From contig CAIMHL010000491.1 of the NCBI GenBank assembly GCA_903840825.1, positions 1-8,746 of the forward strand: a stretch of 8,746 bases of DNA. The letters are read 5' to 3'. The notes under the pieces were generated by a model. It was not told the origin of the DNA, searched no databases, and worked only from the letters and a program-made list of their open reading frames with translations. Position 1 is the stretch's first letter, and every line of letters begins with the position of its first letter. This DNA comes from an uncultured beta proteobacterium. Its GTDB lineage: Bacteria; Pseudomonadota; Gammaproteobacteria; Burkholderiales; Burkholderiaceae_C. Below, one piece after another: positions 1 to 5,960 of the stretch. The position numbers were made by a program, and so were the translations under genes.

Positions 1-1013
1 GGCGTAATGCCGGTGGCGCGCATCGCCTTGACCATGGCAAACCACTCCCACGGATGACCAATACAAAGCTTGAAACCGGTAGGCTTGCCGCCAGAGAGGG
101 TGCGCAAATGGGCAATGAAATGCATCATCTCCACCGGCGTGCTGAAGGCACTGTGCGCTGCTGGCGAGACGCAATCGACCCCCATGGGCACGCCGCGCGC
201 GTCGGCAATCTCTTGCGTCACTTTGGGGCCAGGCAGCACACCGCCATGGCCCGGCTTGGCACCCTGGCTAAGTTTGAGCTCAATCATTTTGACTTGCGGG
301 TCACCGGCATTGGCTATGAATTTTTCTTCAGAAAACGTGCCATCGTCATTGCGGCAGCCAAAGTAGCCCGAGCCAATCTCCCAAATCAGGTCGCCGCCAT
401 TCACGCGGTGGTGGGCAGAGATGGAGCCCTCGCCCGTGTCATGGGCAAACCCGCCTCGCTTGGCGCCTGCGTTCAGCGCCAAAATCGCGTTGGCACTTAA
501 GGCTCCAAAGCTCATGGCCGAGATATTGAACACACTGGCACTGTAAGGCTGGGCGGTAGCCGCCCCGATCGTTACCCGAAAGTCATGTGAGGCCAGCGAT
601 GAAGGGGATACCGAGTGGTTGACCCACTCATAACCTTCGGCGTAAACCGACAGTTGTGTGCCAAAGGGCTGCTTGTCCGACTCGCCTTTGCTGCGCTGGT
701 AAACCAGAGAGCGCTGAGCCCTGGAAAATGGGCTGGCTTCACTGTCGCCCTCAATGAAATACTGCCGGATTTCAGATCGCAAATTTTCCATCATAAAGCG
801 CAAATGCCCGATCACCGGGTAATTGCGAAGAACCGAGCTTTTGCTCTGCTGCATGTCAAAAATTCCAAGCCCGCTCAGCAGGCCAAAACCCAGCATCCCC
901 AAAGCCCCAGTACCAAACGCCACCACAGAAAAAATACTCAGCAATAGGCCCAAGGCACTGAGAAAAAATACGGTGTAACGAACAGGAAACAGGGTGTTGA
1001 GGTAGTTCAGCAT
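1..1013 (-). CDS. FMN-binding glutamate synthase family protein, membrane-anchored (3' end outside window)
   Basis: The minus frame is open from an ATG at 1013 to the window edge, giving 337 complete codons with no stop. The product matches the stand-alone GltB-like family (Glu_synthase domain; B. subtilis YerD type, usually a little over 500 residues), so roughly the last third is missing. Residues about 12-52 form two hydrophobic segments, so the enzyme is probably held at the inner membrane. Residues 53-130 are the family's conserved lead-in, with RNYPVIG (63-69) and RQYF (83-86). The FMN barrel follows with AMSFGALS (166-173), TGEGS (193-197), KLSQGAKPGHGG (247-258) and a CVSPAAHS stretch (281-288). 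A GGA lies 7 bases before the ATG. The glutaminase domain of full GltB is absent, so the real substrate is unknown. The gene lies 88 bases after the lipoprotein stop, on the same strand. Confidence 0.9.
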   Translation of the reverse strand, partial: MLNYLNTLFPVRYTVFFLSALGLLLSIFSVVAFGTGALGMLGFGLLSGLGIFDMQQSKSSVLRNYPVIGHLRFMMENLRSEIRQYFIEGDSEASPFSRAQRSLVYQRSKGESDKQPFGTQLSVYAEGYEWVNHSVSPSSLASHDFRVTIGAATAQPYSASVFNISAMSFGALSANAILALNAGAKRGGFAHDTGEGSISAHHRVNGGDLIWEIGSGYFGCRNDDGTFSEEKFIANAGDPQVKMIELKLSQGAKPGHGGVLPGPKVTQEIADARGVPMGVDCVSPAAHSAFSTPVEMMHFIAHLRTLSGGKPTGFKLCIGHPWEWFAMVKAMRATGIT

Positions 1014-1101
1014 GGGTGTTTCCGATTTCTATTTTTTGCAACAATTTGACACACTAAATAGTACTTCGAAATACCGATGCGAATTTCCGCGCCTGACCGA
1101 C

Positions 1102-2259
1102 CTACTCCCCCCCCCCTGTGGCCATGGTGAACGTACGGCTAAAGGGCTTCCCATCTACTGTGCCAGTTAAATTGATTTGGTACTCCGAATAAGTCGCCAG
1201 TTCAGCGCTCGGAATAACGAAGACTTCGTGCGCTCCTATTTTTTTGGCTGGGTCATTGGCCTGTGTCAGCACCCTTGTCGCTACTGGCACACCCGCCTTA
1301 ATGACCGAACTTGTATGCAACACCAGCTTCTGTCCGGAATCGACTTTCAAATAGATCGGCGGCCCCACTTTTTGGCTTGCCAAGGTCATATCAGGCAAGG
1401 GGTTGGGCCTTTCATTTGACGGGGTAAAAGTAGTGGCAATGCCCGTACTGCCTTCGCATGGAAAGGTAGCCAAGGAACCGATGCCCAACTGTATCTGGGC
1501 ATCTGCCTTGTGAAAGCCGTTCAATGACCCGAAGCGGTACTCATCGCGGCGGACACCTGCGCTGTCAATGCTTTGGAGCGAAACACCGAACCCTACTTCA
1601 CTGCCTTGATACATAGCTGAGGACAGGTGGTACACCGTACTGATCAAGTGACGCATGGACTTAAGGCCGCGCTGGGACAAGGTGGGCAACAAAGGGGCCG
1701 ATACCGCGCTGTATGTCCAAGTCTCAGCATCCAGTATTTCGGCTACCTCGGAACCATAACTCTGGTACTGGGCACGATCCCAAGGCATGCTTCCTGTGTA
1801 TTTCCCGGCTGCAGCGCTCGACTCCTCATGCCCAGTGACTGACACGTCCCCAGCCACCGAACTTGTGCTCAAGTAAACAGCATGTGCCTGTGCTGCGGCA
1901 TCCAGCTGACGGTTTTGCACCATGGCACCAAACCCGCATTGCACGCGTGACTGCTGCAAATAATTCCAGGCAGACAGCTCAGCAGAATCAGCAGCGTAAC
2001 TAGGCGCGGTTAAGGCGACAGGTACATAAGCTAAAAGCGCCTGCGCCTTGGGAACTGCCGTATTGTTCGCCGGGGTAGAACCGCCTCCGCCACCACCACA
2101 AGCGACCAGCAGCAGGGATAAGCTGAAAACAGACAAAAAATATGCCGCATTTTTGCATGTTTTCTGACAATGTCCATGTTGGCGCATGACCTGTGCATCT
2201 AGATCTGATTCATTCGTGGAAACAGGGCTGATATGTTTGGGCAGATAGGTGTTTTTCAT
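1102..2259 (-). CDS. CAP-superfamily (SCP/PR-1-like) lipoprotein
   Basis: A predicted secreted lipoprotein of 385 residues from the ATG at 2259. A hydrophobic stretch (about 39-53) ends in the lipobox LVAC with the lipidation Cys at 54, followed by six Gly, a pattern common in betaproteobacterial lipoproteins. Residues about 95-235 resemble a CAP domain: a W/NYLQQSR helix, then A-QAHAVYL (His126), GHEES (His144, Glu145, Glu146), a YTG..PWDRAQYQSYGSEVAEIL stretch and an RHLI segment (His204), then GFGVSL. These suit the CAP metal-binding His/Glu tetrad, but I assign them by eye. The 290-385 tail looks like a small beta domain. The start is uncertain: a TTG at 2265 extends the frame, while an ATG at 2187 gives a shorter, more typical signal peptide (MRQHGHCQK...). 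The role is unknown; bacterial CAP proteins are mostly uncharacterised. The 3' end contains a G10 tract on the coding strand. Confidence 0.8.
   Translation of the reverse strand: MKNTYLPKHISPVSTNESDLDAQVMRQHGHCQKTCKNAAYFLSVFSLSLLLVACGGGGGGSTPANNTAVPKAQALLAYVPVALTAPSYAADSAELSAWNYLQQSRVQCGFGAMVQNRQLDAAAQAHAVYLSTSSVAGDVSVTGHEESSAAAGKYTGSMPWDRAQYQSYGSEVAEILDAETWTYSAVSAPLLPTLSQRGLKSMRHLISTVYHLSSAMYQGSEVGFGVSLQSIDSAGVRRDEYRFGSLNGFHKADAQIQLGIGSLATFPCEGSTGIATTFTPSNERPNPLPDMTLASQKVGPPIYLKVDSGQKLVLHTSSVIKAGVPVATRVLTQANDPAKKIGAHEVFVIPSAELATYSEYQINLTGTVDGKPFSRTFTMATGGGE
1107..1116. repeat. C10/G10 homopolymer in the last codons of the lipoprotein gene
   Basis: Ten consecutive C on the plus strand encode the GGG GGG GGG G part of the C-terminal Gly-Gly-Gly-Glu, just before the TAG. 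Tracts of this length are prone to slippage. One extra G would remove the stop and add about 32 residues, ending at a TGA (1009-1007) that overlaps the ATG region of the next gene. Loss of one G would move the stop to a TAG at 1031-1029. It could also be a sequencing or assembly artefact. Confidence 0.9.
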
Positions 2260-2322
2260 GGGCAAATCATCAAGTTCAGCTCTTTTTTTAACTCCAAATG
2301 AAATGGCTATTCACAGCTTTTA

Positions 2323-2339
2323 TTCATCAATTTGATAAA
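2323..2339. promoter_or_regulatory. Inverted repeat in the divergent intergenic region (candidate operator)
   Basis: TTCATCAA, one central base, then TTGATAAA: eight-base arms pairing at seven of eight positions. It lies in the 165-base spacer between the divergent lipoprotein (start 2259) and SEC-C protein (start 2425) genes. This is a normal place for an operator, but no protein or consensus can be named. AT-rich sequence makes chance dyads fairly likely. Confidence 0.3.
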
Positions 2340-2386
2340 TTTGCATTACCAGCAAATCGAGCACCAAAACCCCCTGTTTTCGACAA

Positions 2387-2405
2387 GGCAAAATAGAGCT
2401 TTGCC
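2387..2405 (+). promoter_or_regulatory. Small stem-loop in the leader of the UPF0149/SEC-C gene
   Basis: GGCAAA (2387-2392) and TTTGCC (2400-2405) form a perfect six-base stem with a seven-base loop, ending 19 bases before the chosen ATG at 2425. It could be an operator or a leader hairpin. No T-run follows, so it is not a terminator. I saw no convincing -35/-10 pair in this spacer. Confidence 0.3.
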
Positions 2406-2424
2406 AAACCATACCAAGCACACC

Positions 2425-3252
2425 ATGACCCCAGACAACGACATGCCTGACGCAGTTCACGCCGAAATCCTCGCCATCAACCCCGAGTTACTGACCCCCG
2501 ACGAGTACGATGAAATTGACGCCATCCTGGATGAAATGCGCACCCGCTATGACGAGACGCCTCAATGGGAATTTTGTGAAGGCTTTATGGCGGCGCTGAT
2601 TTGCAGTCGCCGCCCCATACTGCCGTCCGAGTACCTGCCCGTGCTGCTGGCTATCGGGGACGACACCGGCGAAGACGAAGGCTCCTTTGCCGATGGAGCC
2701 CAGCAGATGCGCTTTATGTCGCTCTGGTTTCGCCGCTGGAATGAAGTCGCCACCGCATTGAACGCAGAGATTGAAGGGCTGGACGATGACGCGGCCTACC
2801 AGCCTGAGGTCATGGATGTTCGCGGGGCCATTGCGGCCTTGACGGATGAAGAGCGCGCTGAAATGGGCGATGAGGCGATTCCCTCTTTCGCGCAAGTTTG
2901 GGCCTTGGGCTTCATGTTCGTGGTGGAGGCTTGGCCCGAAGAGTGGGCGGCGCCGCGCGACAAGGAAGCGGTCAAGTGGCTCAATAAGGCCTTGGATGCG
3001 ATAGTGGCTTTGACTGAAGATGACCTTGGTACACCCACTTTGTCCGTTTTTGACGAAGACGGCCCACCCAGCATGAGCGTAGCGCGCCTGAATGCCTTTG
3101 CAGATGGCATTTGGGCTGTTTATGACCTGCGGGAAGTGTGGCGCAACTTTGGCCCCCGTGTGGAAACCGTCCACAAGGTCGCCACACCAGGCCGAAATGA
3201 CCCCTGCTCTTGCGGCAGCGGGAAAAAATACAAGAAGTGCTGCGGGGCCTAA
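2425..3252 (+). CDS. UPF0149/YecA-like protein with C-terminal SEC-C zinc motif
   Basis: A predicted cytoplasmic, acidic protein of 275 residues from the ATG at 2425. The N-terminal two thirds fits the UPF0149 (YecA/YgfB) family, with the helical signature FCEGFMAALICSRRPILPSEYLP near residues 53-75. The last 20 residues are a SEC-C motif, GRNDPCSCGSGKKYKKCCG, with the C-x-C-x8-C-C pattern that binds zinc in the SecA tail, where it helps contact SecB and ribosomes. UPF0149 plus SEC-C is the known YecA arrangement, so a link to translation or secretion is plausible but not shown. The open frame reaches back to a TTG at 2332, but that N-terminal extension does not look like the family; ATG 2425 or 2443 is more likely. 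No strong Shine-Dalgarno sequence is visible. It is the only plus-strand gene here. Confidence 0.85.
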   Translation: MTPDNDMPDAVHAEILAINPELLTPDEYDEIDAILDEMRTRYDETPQWEFCEGFMAALICSRRPILPSEYLPVLLAIGDDTGEDEGSFADGAQQMRFMSLWFRRWNEVATALNAEIEGLDDDAAYQPEVMDVRGAIAALTDEERAEMGDEAIPSFAQVWALGFMFVVEAWPEEWAAPRDKEAVKWLNKALDAIVALTEDDLGTPTLSVFDEDGPPSMSVARLNAFADGIWAVYDLREVWRNFGPRVETVHKVATPGRNDPCSCGSGKKYKKCCGA

Positions 3253-3289
3253 ACCCAAGCATGTGCCCGTGCGTTCAAGCGCCGGGTTT
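3251..3289. terminator. Candidate bidirectional terminator between convergent genes
   Basis: AAACCC (3251-3256) and GGGTTT (3284-3289) are exact inverted repeats. They flank a 27-base middle and overlap the TAA stops of both convergent genes. On the plus strand the right arm runs into TTTTATTT, and on the minus strand the mirror arm ends in TTTA. The long loop and only six base pairs make it weak as an intrinsic terminator. Its placement is what supports it. Confidence 0.35.
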
Positions 3290-3840
3290 TATTTGAGTTG
3301 GTCGGGTGCAGGCAGCAAGCTGAGCGAATATTTGGCGATATAAAGCAAGATGACGGTACCCAACATATCCGCCATAAACATCTTGGCGGTAGCCTCGATG
3401 AAGTGGGTGGAGGGGTTGCACCAGGTGAACCACAGTTGTTGCAGCACGGCATTCAAGGCCGCAAAGGTCAGCGCTATTTTGACCAAGGCCGCTAAATTTA
3501 AATGGTGCAATTGTGTATCGAGCTTGAATTTTTCCAGGCAAATGACACGGGCGAGCCAAGGTGAAAAGCCAGAAATTAGCCCGGCACCCAACACGGTCAC
3601 GGGGTCCATGCCCGAAAAATGAATCAAGCCAATGGCACAAGAGGCCAAGGCAATGGCCACCGCACCGGTTCCCAAAAAAATCAGGATAAACGCCAATCGA
3701 AGGCCAGCCGGGAGATAAATCCAGTTTTCCCCGCTAGACAATGCAGCGGATGAAAACAGGGCCCTGTTCACTGCGTCCAGCAATAGATAAATCAGTGCCG
3801 TGGCCAGCAAGGTGGTCAAAGTGAATTTTTTGGAGTGCAT
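3289..3840 (-). CDS. Five-helix inner-membrane protein, MASE1-like, function unknown
   Basis: 183 residues from the ATG at 3840, strongly hydrophobic, with about five membrane segments (near 8-27, 46-72, 80-100, 114-134 and 152-174). The part NWIYLPAGLRLAFILIFLGTGAVAIALAS recalls the start of MASE1 sensor domains, which also carry a PAGLRL-type motif and a G-rich second helix. No output domain (GGDEF, EAL or kinase) follows, and the gene is shorter than a full MASE1 module. I cannot give a function. It lies 79 bases after the winged-helix gene on the same strand, so the two may be co-transcribed. It converges on the SEC-C gene with 36 bases between the stops. No clear Shine-Dalgarno sequence precedes the ATG. 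Confidence 0.7.
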   Translation of the reverse strand: MHSKKFTLTTLLATALIYLLLDAVNRALFSSAALSSGENWIYLPAGLRLAFILIFLGTGAVAIALASCAIGLIHFSGMDPVTVLGAGLISGFSPWLARVICLEKFKLDTQLHHLNLAALVKIALTFAALNAVLQQLWFTWCNPSTHFIEATAKMFMADMLGTVILLYIAKYSLSLLPAPDQLK

Positions 3841-3895
3841 TTTGAGGGCCGCTGAAATGACCCTTTATCATCTCGCACTCTCGCCCACCCCGTCC

Positions 3896-3915
3896 ATCCC
3901 CCAAATGGGGGGGAT
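3896..3915 (-). promoter_or_regulatory. GC-rich stem-loop between regulator and membrane-protein genes
   Basis: On the plus strand ATCCCCC, AAAT, then a run of seven G and AT: a stem of five C-G pairs, extendable by A-T pairs if two G bulge. It starts five bases after the regulator's stop. There is no T-run on the minus strand, so it may act as an attenuator or an mRNA-stability element rather than a simple terminator. A related inverted block, CCCCATTTGGGC, lies inside the regulator's 3' coding end near 3950-3961 and could pair with it alternatively. Confidence 0.4.
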
Positions 3916-3919
3916 TACT

Positions 3920-4276
3920 TCAAGCGTTTTGCGCTTTATCCAGACATTGCCCCATTTGGGCGAAGTATTTGTTGGACTGTTCCGTAGGCACCACATATTT
4001 GATGCGGTTGTCCACTTCGTCGATATTGAGCGCGATCAGGCCCTTTTTGCGCAATGACTTGATTCGTCGATGCGCTGTTGTGCTCGATATCTCGGTCATC
4101 ATGCCCATGGCTTGCAGCACGGTCATAGGCTGCTTTGAATGCCAGGTCGCCGCAAAAAGATTGAGCATGCGTTCTTCTACAGCGTCAATTTCCGGAAAAC
4201 TTGGCAATTGACGAATAGATTGAACCAAGTTCAAAAAACGAATGTAGGTCGAAGAATGCTGTGCAGAGGTCGTCAT
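3920..4276 (-). CDS. Small winged-helix DNA-binding protein (MarR/ArsR-like size)
   Basis: 118 residues from the ATG at 4276. A winged helix-turn-helix is visible at about 49-95: PMTVLQAMGMM, then ISSTTAHRRIKSLRKKGLI as the recognition helix, followed by a wing strand pair (LNIDEVDNRIKYVVPT). It is probably a transcriptional regulator that binds DNA as a dimer; the ligand and targets are unknown, and no Cys or His cluster for metal sensing is evident. The frame extends six codons to a TTG at 4294, but that would place the start inside a good -10 box, so ATG 4276 is preferred. No Shine-Dalgarno sequence precedes this ATG, which suits a leaderless message. The downstream neighbour is the MASE1-like membrane protein, a possible partner or target. 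Confidence 0.7.
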   Translation of the reverse strand: MTTSAQHSSTYIRFLNLVQSIRQLPSFPEIDAVEERMLNLFAATWHSKQPMTVLQAMGMMTEISSTTAHRRIKSLRKKGLIALNIDEVDNRIKYVVPTEQSNKYFAQMGQCLDKAQNA

Positions 4277-4283
4277 ATTCGTA

Positions 4284-4304
4284 ATTATAACCAATTTTTA
4301 CCAA
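4284..4304 (-). promoter_or_regulatory. Consensus -10 (TATAAT) with 10-base tandem repeat ahead of the winged-helix gene
   Basis: Reading the minus strand, TATAAT occupies 4289-4284, seven bases before the ATG at 4276. Transcription would then begin at or within about two bases of the start codon, giving a leaderless or nearly leaderless mRNA. Immediately upstream are two half-similar decamers in tandem, TTGGTAAAAA (4304-4295) and TTGGTTATAA (4294-4285), one helical turn apart, the second overlapping the -10. This could be an autoregulatory operator. No good -35 was found at 16-18 bases. Confidence 0.45.
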
Positions 4305-4323
4305 AAAATCCAGTTAAATAACT

Positions 4324-5031
4324 TCACCAAGGCAACCTATCGCCAAACTGATTAAAAAATTCACCTGAATCATTTTCATTAAATTGATTGATGGTTGTTA
4401 AAAGTCTATCGGCCCCGTTTTGCGGGGAATTCACAATAATACCAAATTTGACAAAAGGTGATGATAAATTACTTTCAATGGTACCTGGGTGCAAGGTTAT
4501 ACACGCGGCTTGGGGGTGGCTACGGCGCAATTCGATGGCGGCTGTGTGAATTAACTGGTTTAAAGCAGCTTTGCTGGCCCGGTAGCTGTACCAGCCGCCC
4601 AGGCGATTGTCGCCAATGCTGCCTACCTTGGCAGACAGGGAGACAAAAACGGCTTTGCCTTGGCGCGGCAACCGTGGCAAAAAATGCTTCATGAGCAGTG
4701 CAGGACCGATGGCGTTGATGGCAAATGAACGTGCCATGTACACCGGGTCAATTTTTTGCCAGGTTTTCTCGGGCGAAAAGCCGGGGCCATGAAGCTCGCC
4801 TGTGGCGTCAATCACCAAACGAAGGTCTAGCCCCAAAGAGGCCACAAAACGGGCCGCTGACTCGATGCTGGCCTCATCGAGCAAGTCCAGCGCCGGAGTG
4901 CTGCTGCGTGACAGCCCCACCACCTGCGCAAACGTGCCATCCAATTGCAGGGCGGCCATCAGCGCCGCGCCAAGGCTGCCGGTGGCGCCAATCACCACCG
5001 CCAGGCCGCCCGGGGAGAAGGTGCTCAGCAT
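4324..5031 (-). CDS. Short-chain dehydrogenase/reductase, CsgA (C-factor)-like
   Basis: A predicted cytoplasmic NAD(P)-dependent oxidoreductase of 235 residues. The cofactor loop GATGSLGAAL (15-24) replaces the classical TGxxxGIG, DATGEL (75-80) stands where NNAG usually is, and Asn106 fits the structural Asn. The catalytic set is Ser138, Tyr150 and Lys154 in GSIGDNRLGGWYSYRASKAAL. The tail DSGEFFNQFGDRLPW is typical of the CsgA-like subgroup. The substrate cannot be predicted. The ATG at 5031 overlaps the upstream hydrolase stop by seven bases, so translation is probably coupled. The 3' third is much more AT-rich (about 36% GC over 4321-4500 by direct count) than its 5' part, although the family alignment appears to continue to the end. 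It is the last gene of the leftward block. Confidence 0.85.
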   Translation of the reverse strand: MLSTFSPGGLAVVIGATGSLGAALMAALQLDGTFAQVVGLSRSSTPALDLLDEASIESAARFVASLGLDLRLVIDATGELHGPGFSPEKTWQKIDPVYMARSFAINAIGPALLMKHFLPRLPRQGKAVFVSLSAKVGSIGDNRLGGWYSYRASKAALNQLIHTAAIELRRSHPQAACITLHPGTIESNLSSPFVKFGIIVNSPQNGADRLLTTINQFNENDSGEFFNQFGDRLPW

Positions 5032-5960
5032 GGCTCTGCATCGGGTTGGCGCATGAAAAAAGACGCCAAGTCGGCCGCTGTTTGGGCAAATAACTCCTCA
5101 GGAATGAAGTGCCCGCAGGGCATGGCCTGCCCGCTCACTTGCCCTGCACACTGGGCTTGCCAAAGTTCAAGTGGATTAAACAGGCGCTGCACCACGCCCC
5201 GCGCACCCCACATCACCCAGGTGTGGCAGGCTATTTTCCCGCCCCCATGCGCCTGCTCGGCTCGGCTGGCGCGGTCGTGGGCCAGGTCGATACCGTCGCT
5301 GGCCCGGTAGTCTTCGCACATCGCGTGGATGGTCTCGGGCTGGCAGAAACAGCGCTCGTACTCAGCCAATGCGGCGGGCTCGATGTGGGATAGCCCCCCG
5401 GAGCCCCATCCACCCAATTTGGCGTGCAAATAGGCCAGCGGGTTGCCGCCAATCATAGTCTCTGGCAAGGGCTGCGGTTGAATCAAGTGAAACCAGTGGT
5501 AGTAGGCCCGGGCAAATTCCATGTCGGTGGCCGCATACATGTCCAAGGTGGGGGCAATGTCGATCACACACAGGGCTTGCACGCGTGTCGGGTGATCGAC
5601 AGCAAGACGGTGCGCCACGCGCCCGCCCCGGTCGTGCCCACACAGTGAGAACTGAGCCACCCCCAGGGCGTCCATCACCTCCACCATGTCCTGGGCCATC
5701 GCACGTTTGCTGTAGTTGCTGTGATCGGCCAGGCCGGGGGCCTTGCTGGAGTCGCCGTAACCGCGCAGGTCAGGCATGACCAGAAAGAAATCTTTGTCGA
5801 GCAGCTGCGCTACCCGGTGCCACATCACATGGGTTTGCGGAAACCCGTGCAGCAGCAGCAAGGTCGGGCGACTGCCCGGCAGGCCGCGCGACACGCGGGC
5901 ATGGATGCGGGCACCGCTGGTGTCAAAGTGGCAGGTTTCGAAATTTTCAAACCAGTTCAT
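5025..5960 (-). CDS. Alpha/beta hydrolase, fluoroacetate/haloacetate dehalogenase-like
   Basis: 311 residues, cytoplasmic. The fold landmarks are HGFPQ (38-42, oxyanion region), DLRGYGDS (64-71) and the nucleophile elbow GHDRGGR with Asp110. In the R. palustris fluoroacetate dehalogenase RPA1163, Asp110, Asp134 and His280 are the triad, Arg111 and Arg114 hold the carboxylate, and His155, Trp156 and Tyr219 bind the fluoride (recalled from the literature). Here I see Asp110, Arg111, Arg114, Asp134, His155, Trp156, Tyr218 (CEDYRA) and His284 (CGHF). The predicted reaction is haloacetate plus water to glycolate plus halide. The same family includes enzymes annotated as epoxide hydrolases, but an HWFHL halide site supports dehalogenase. 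A good AGGAG lies about 8 bases before the ATG at 5960. The gene overlaps pncC by 14 bases and the dehydrogenase by 7. Confidence 0.85.
   Translation of the reverse strand: MNWFENFETCHFDTSGARIHARVSRGLPGSRPTLLLLHGFPQTHVMWHRVAQLLDKDFFLVMPDLRGYGDSSKAPGLADHSNYSKRAMAQDMVEVMDALGVAQFSLCGHDRGGRVAHRLAVDHPTRVQALCVIDIAPTLDMYAATDMEFARAYYHWFHLIQPQPLPETMIGGNPLAYLHAKLGGWGSGGLSHIEPAALAEYERCFCQPETIHAMCEDYRASDGIDLAHDRASRAEQAHGGGKIACHTWVMWGARGVVQRLFNPLELWQAQCAGQVSGQAMPCGHFIPEELFAQTAADLASFFMRQPDAEPC

Noticed and set aside
54..500. Plus-strand frame of 148 codons at the left end
   Set aside because: It is the complement of the glutamate-synthase-like coding region, whose motifs are unambiguous on the minus strand.
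1014..1101. Terminator or hairpin in the spacer after the lipoprotein gene
   Set aside because: Only a weak five-base stem (GAAAT/ATTTC) without a T-run was seen; no terminator can be supported.
2332..2424. TTG-initiated N-terminal extension of the SEC-C protein
   Set aside because: The 31 extra residues are unlike the family, cover the leader stem-loop, and need a rare TTG start without a Shine-Dalgarno sequence.
2488..3258. Long minus-strand open frame (256 codons) opposite the SEC-C gene
   Set aside because: It is fully antisense to a clear UPF0149/SEC-C gene, and its translation shows no family motif; long antisense frames are expected in GC-rich DNA.
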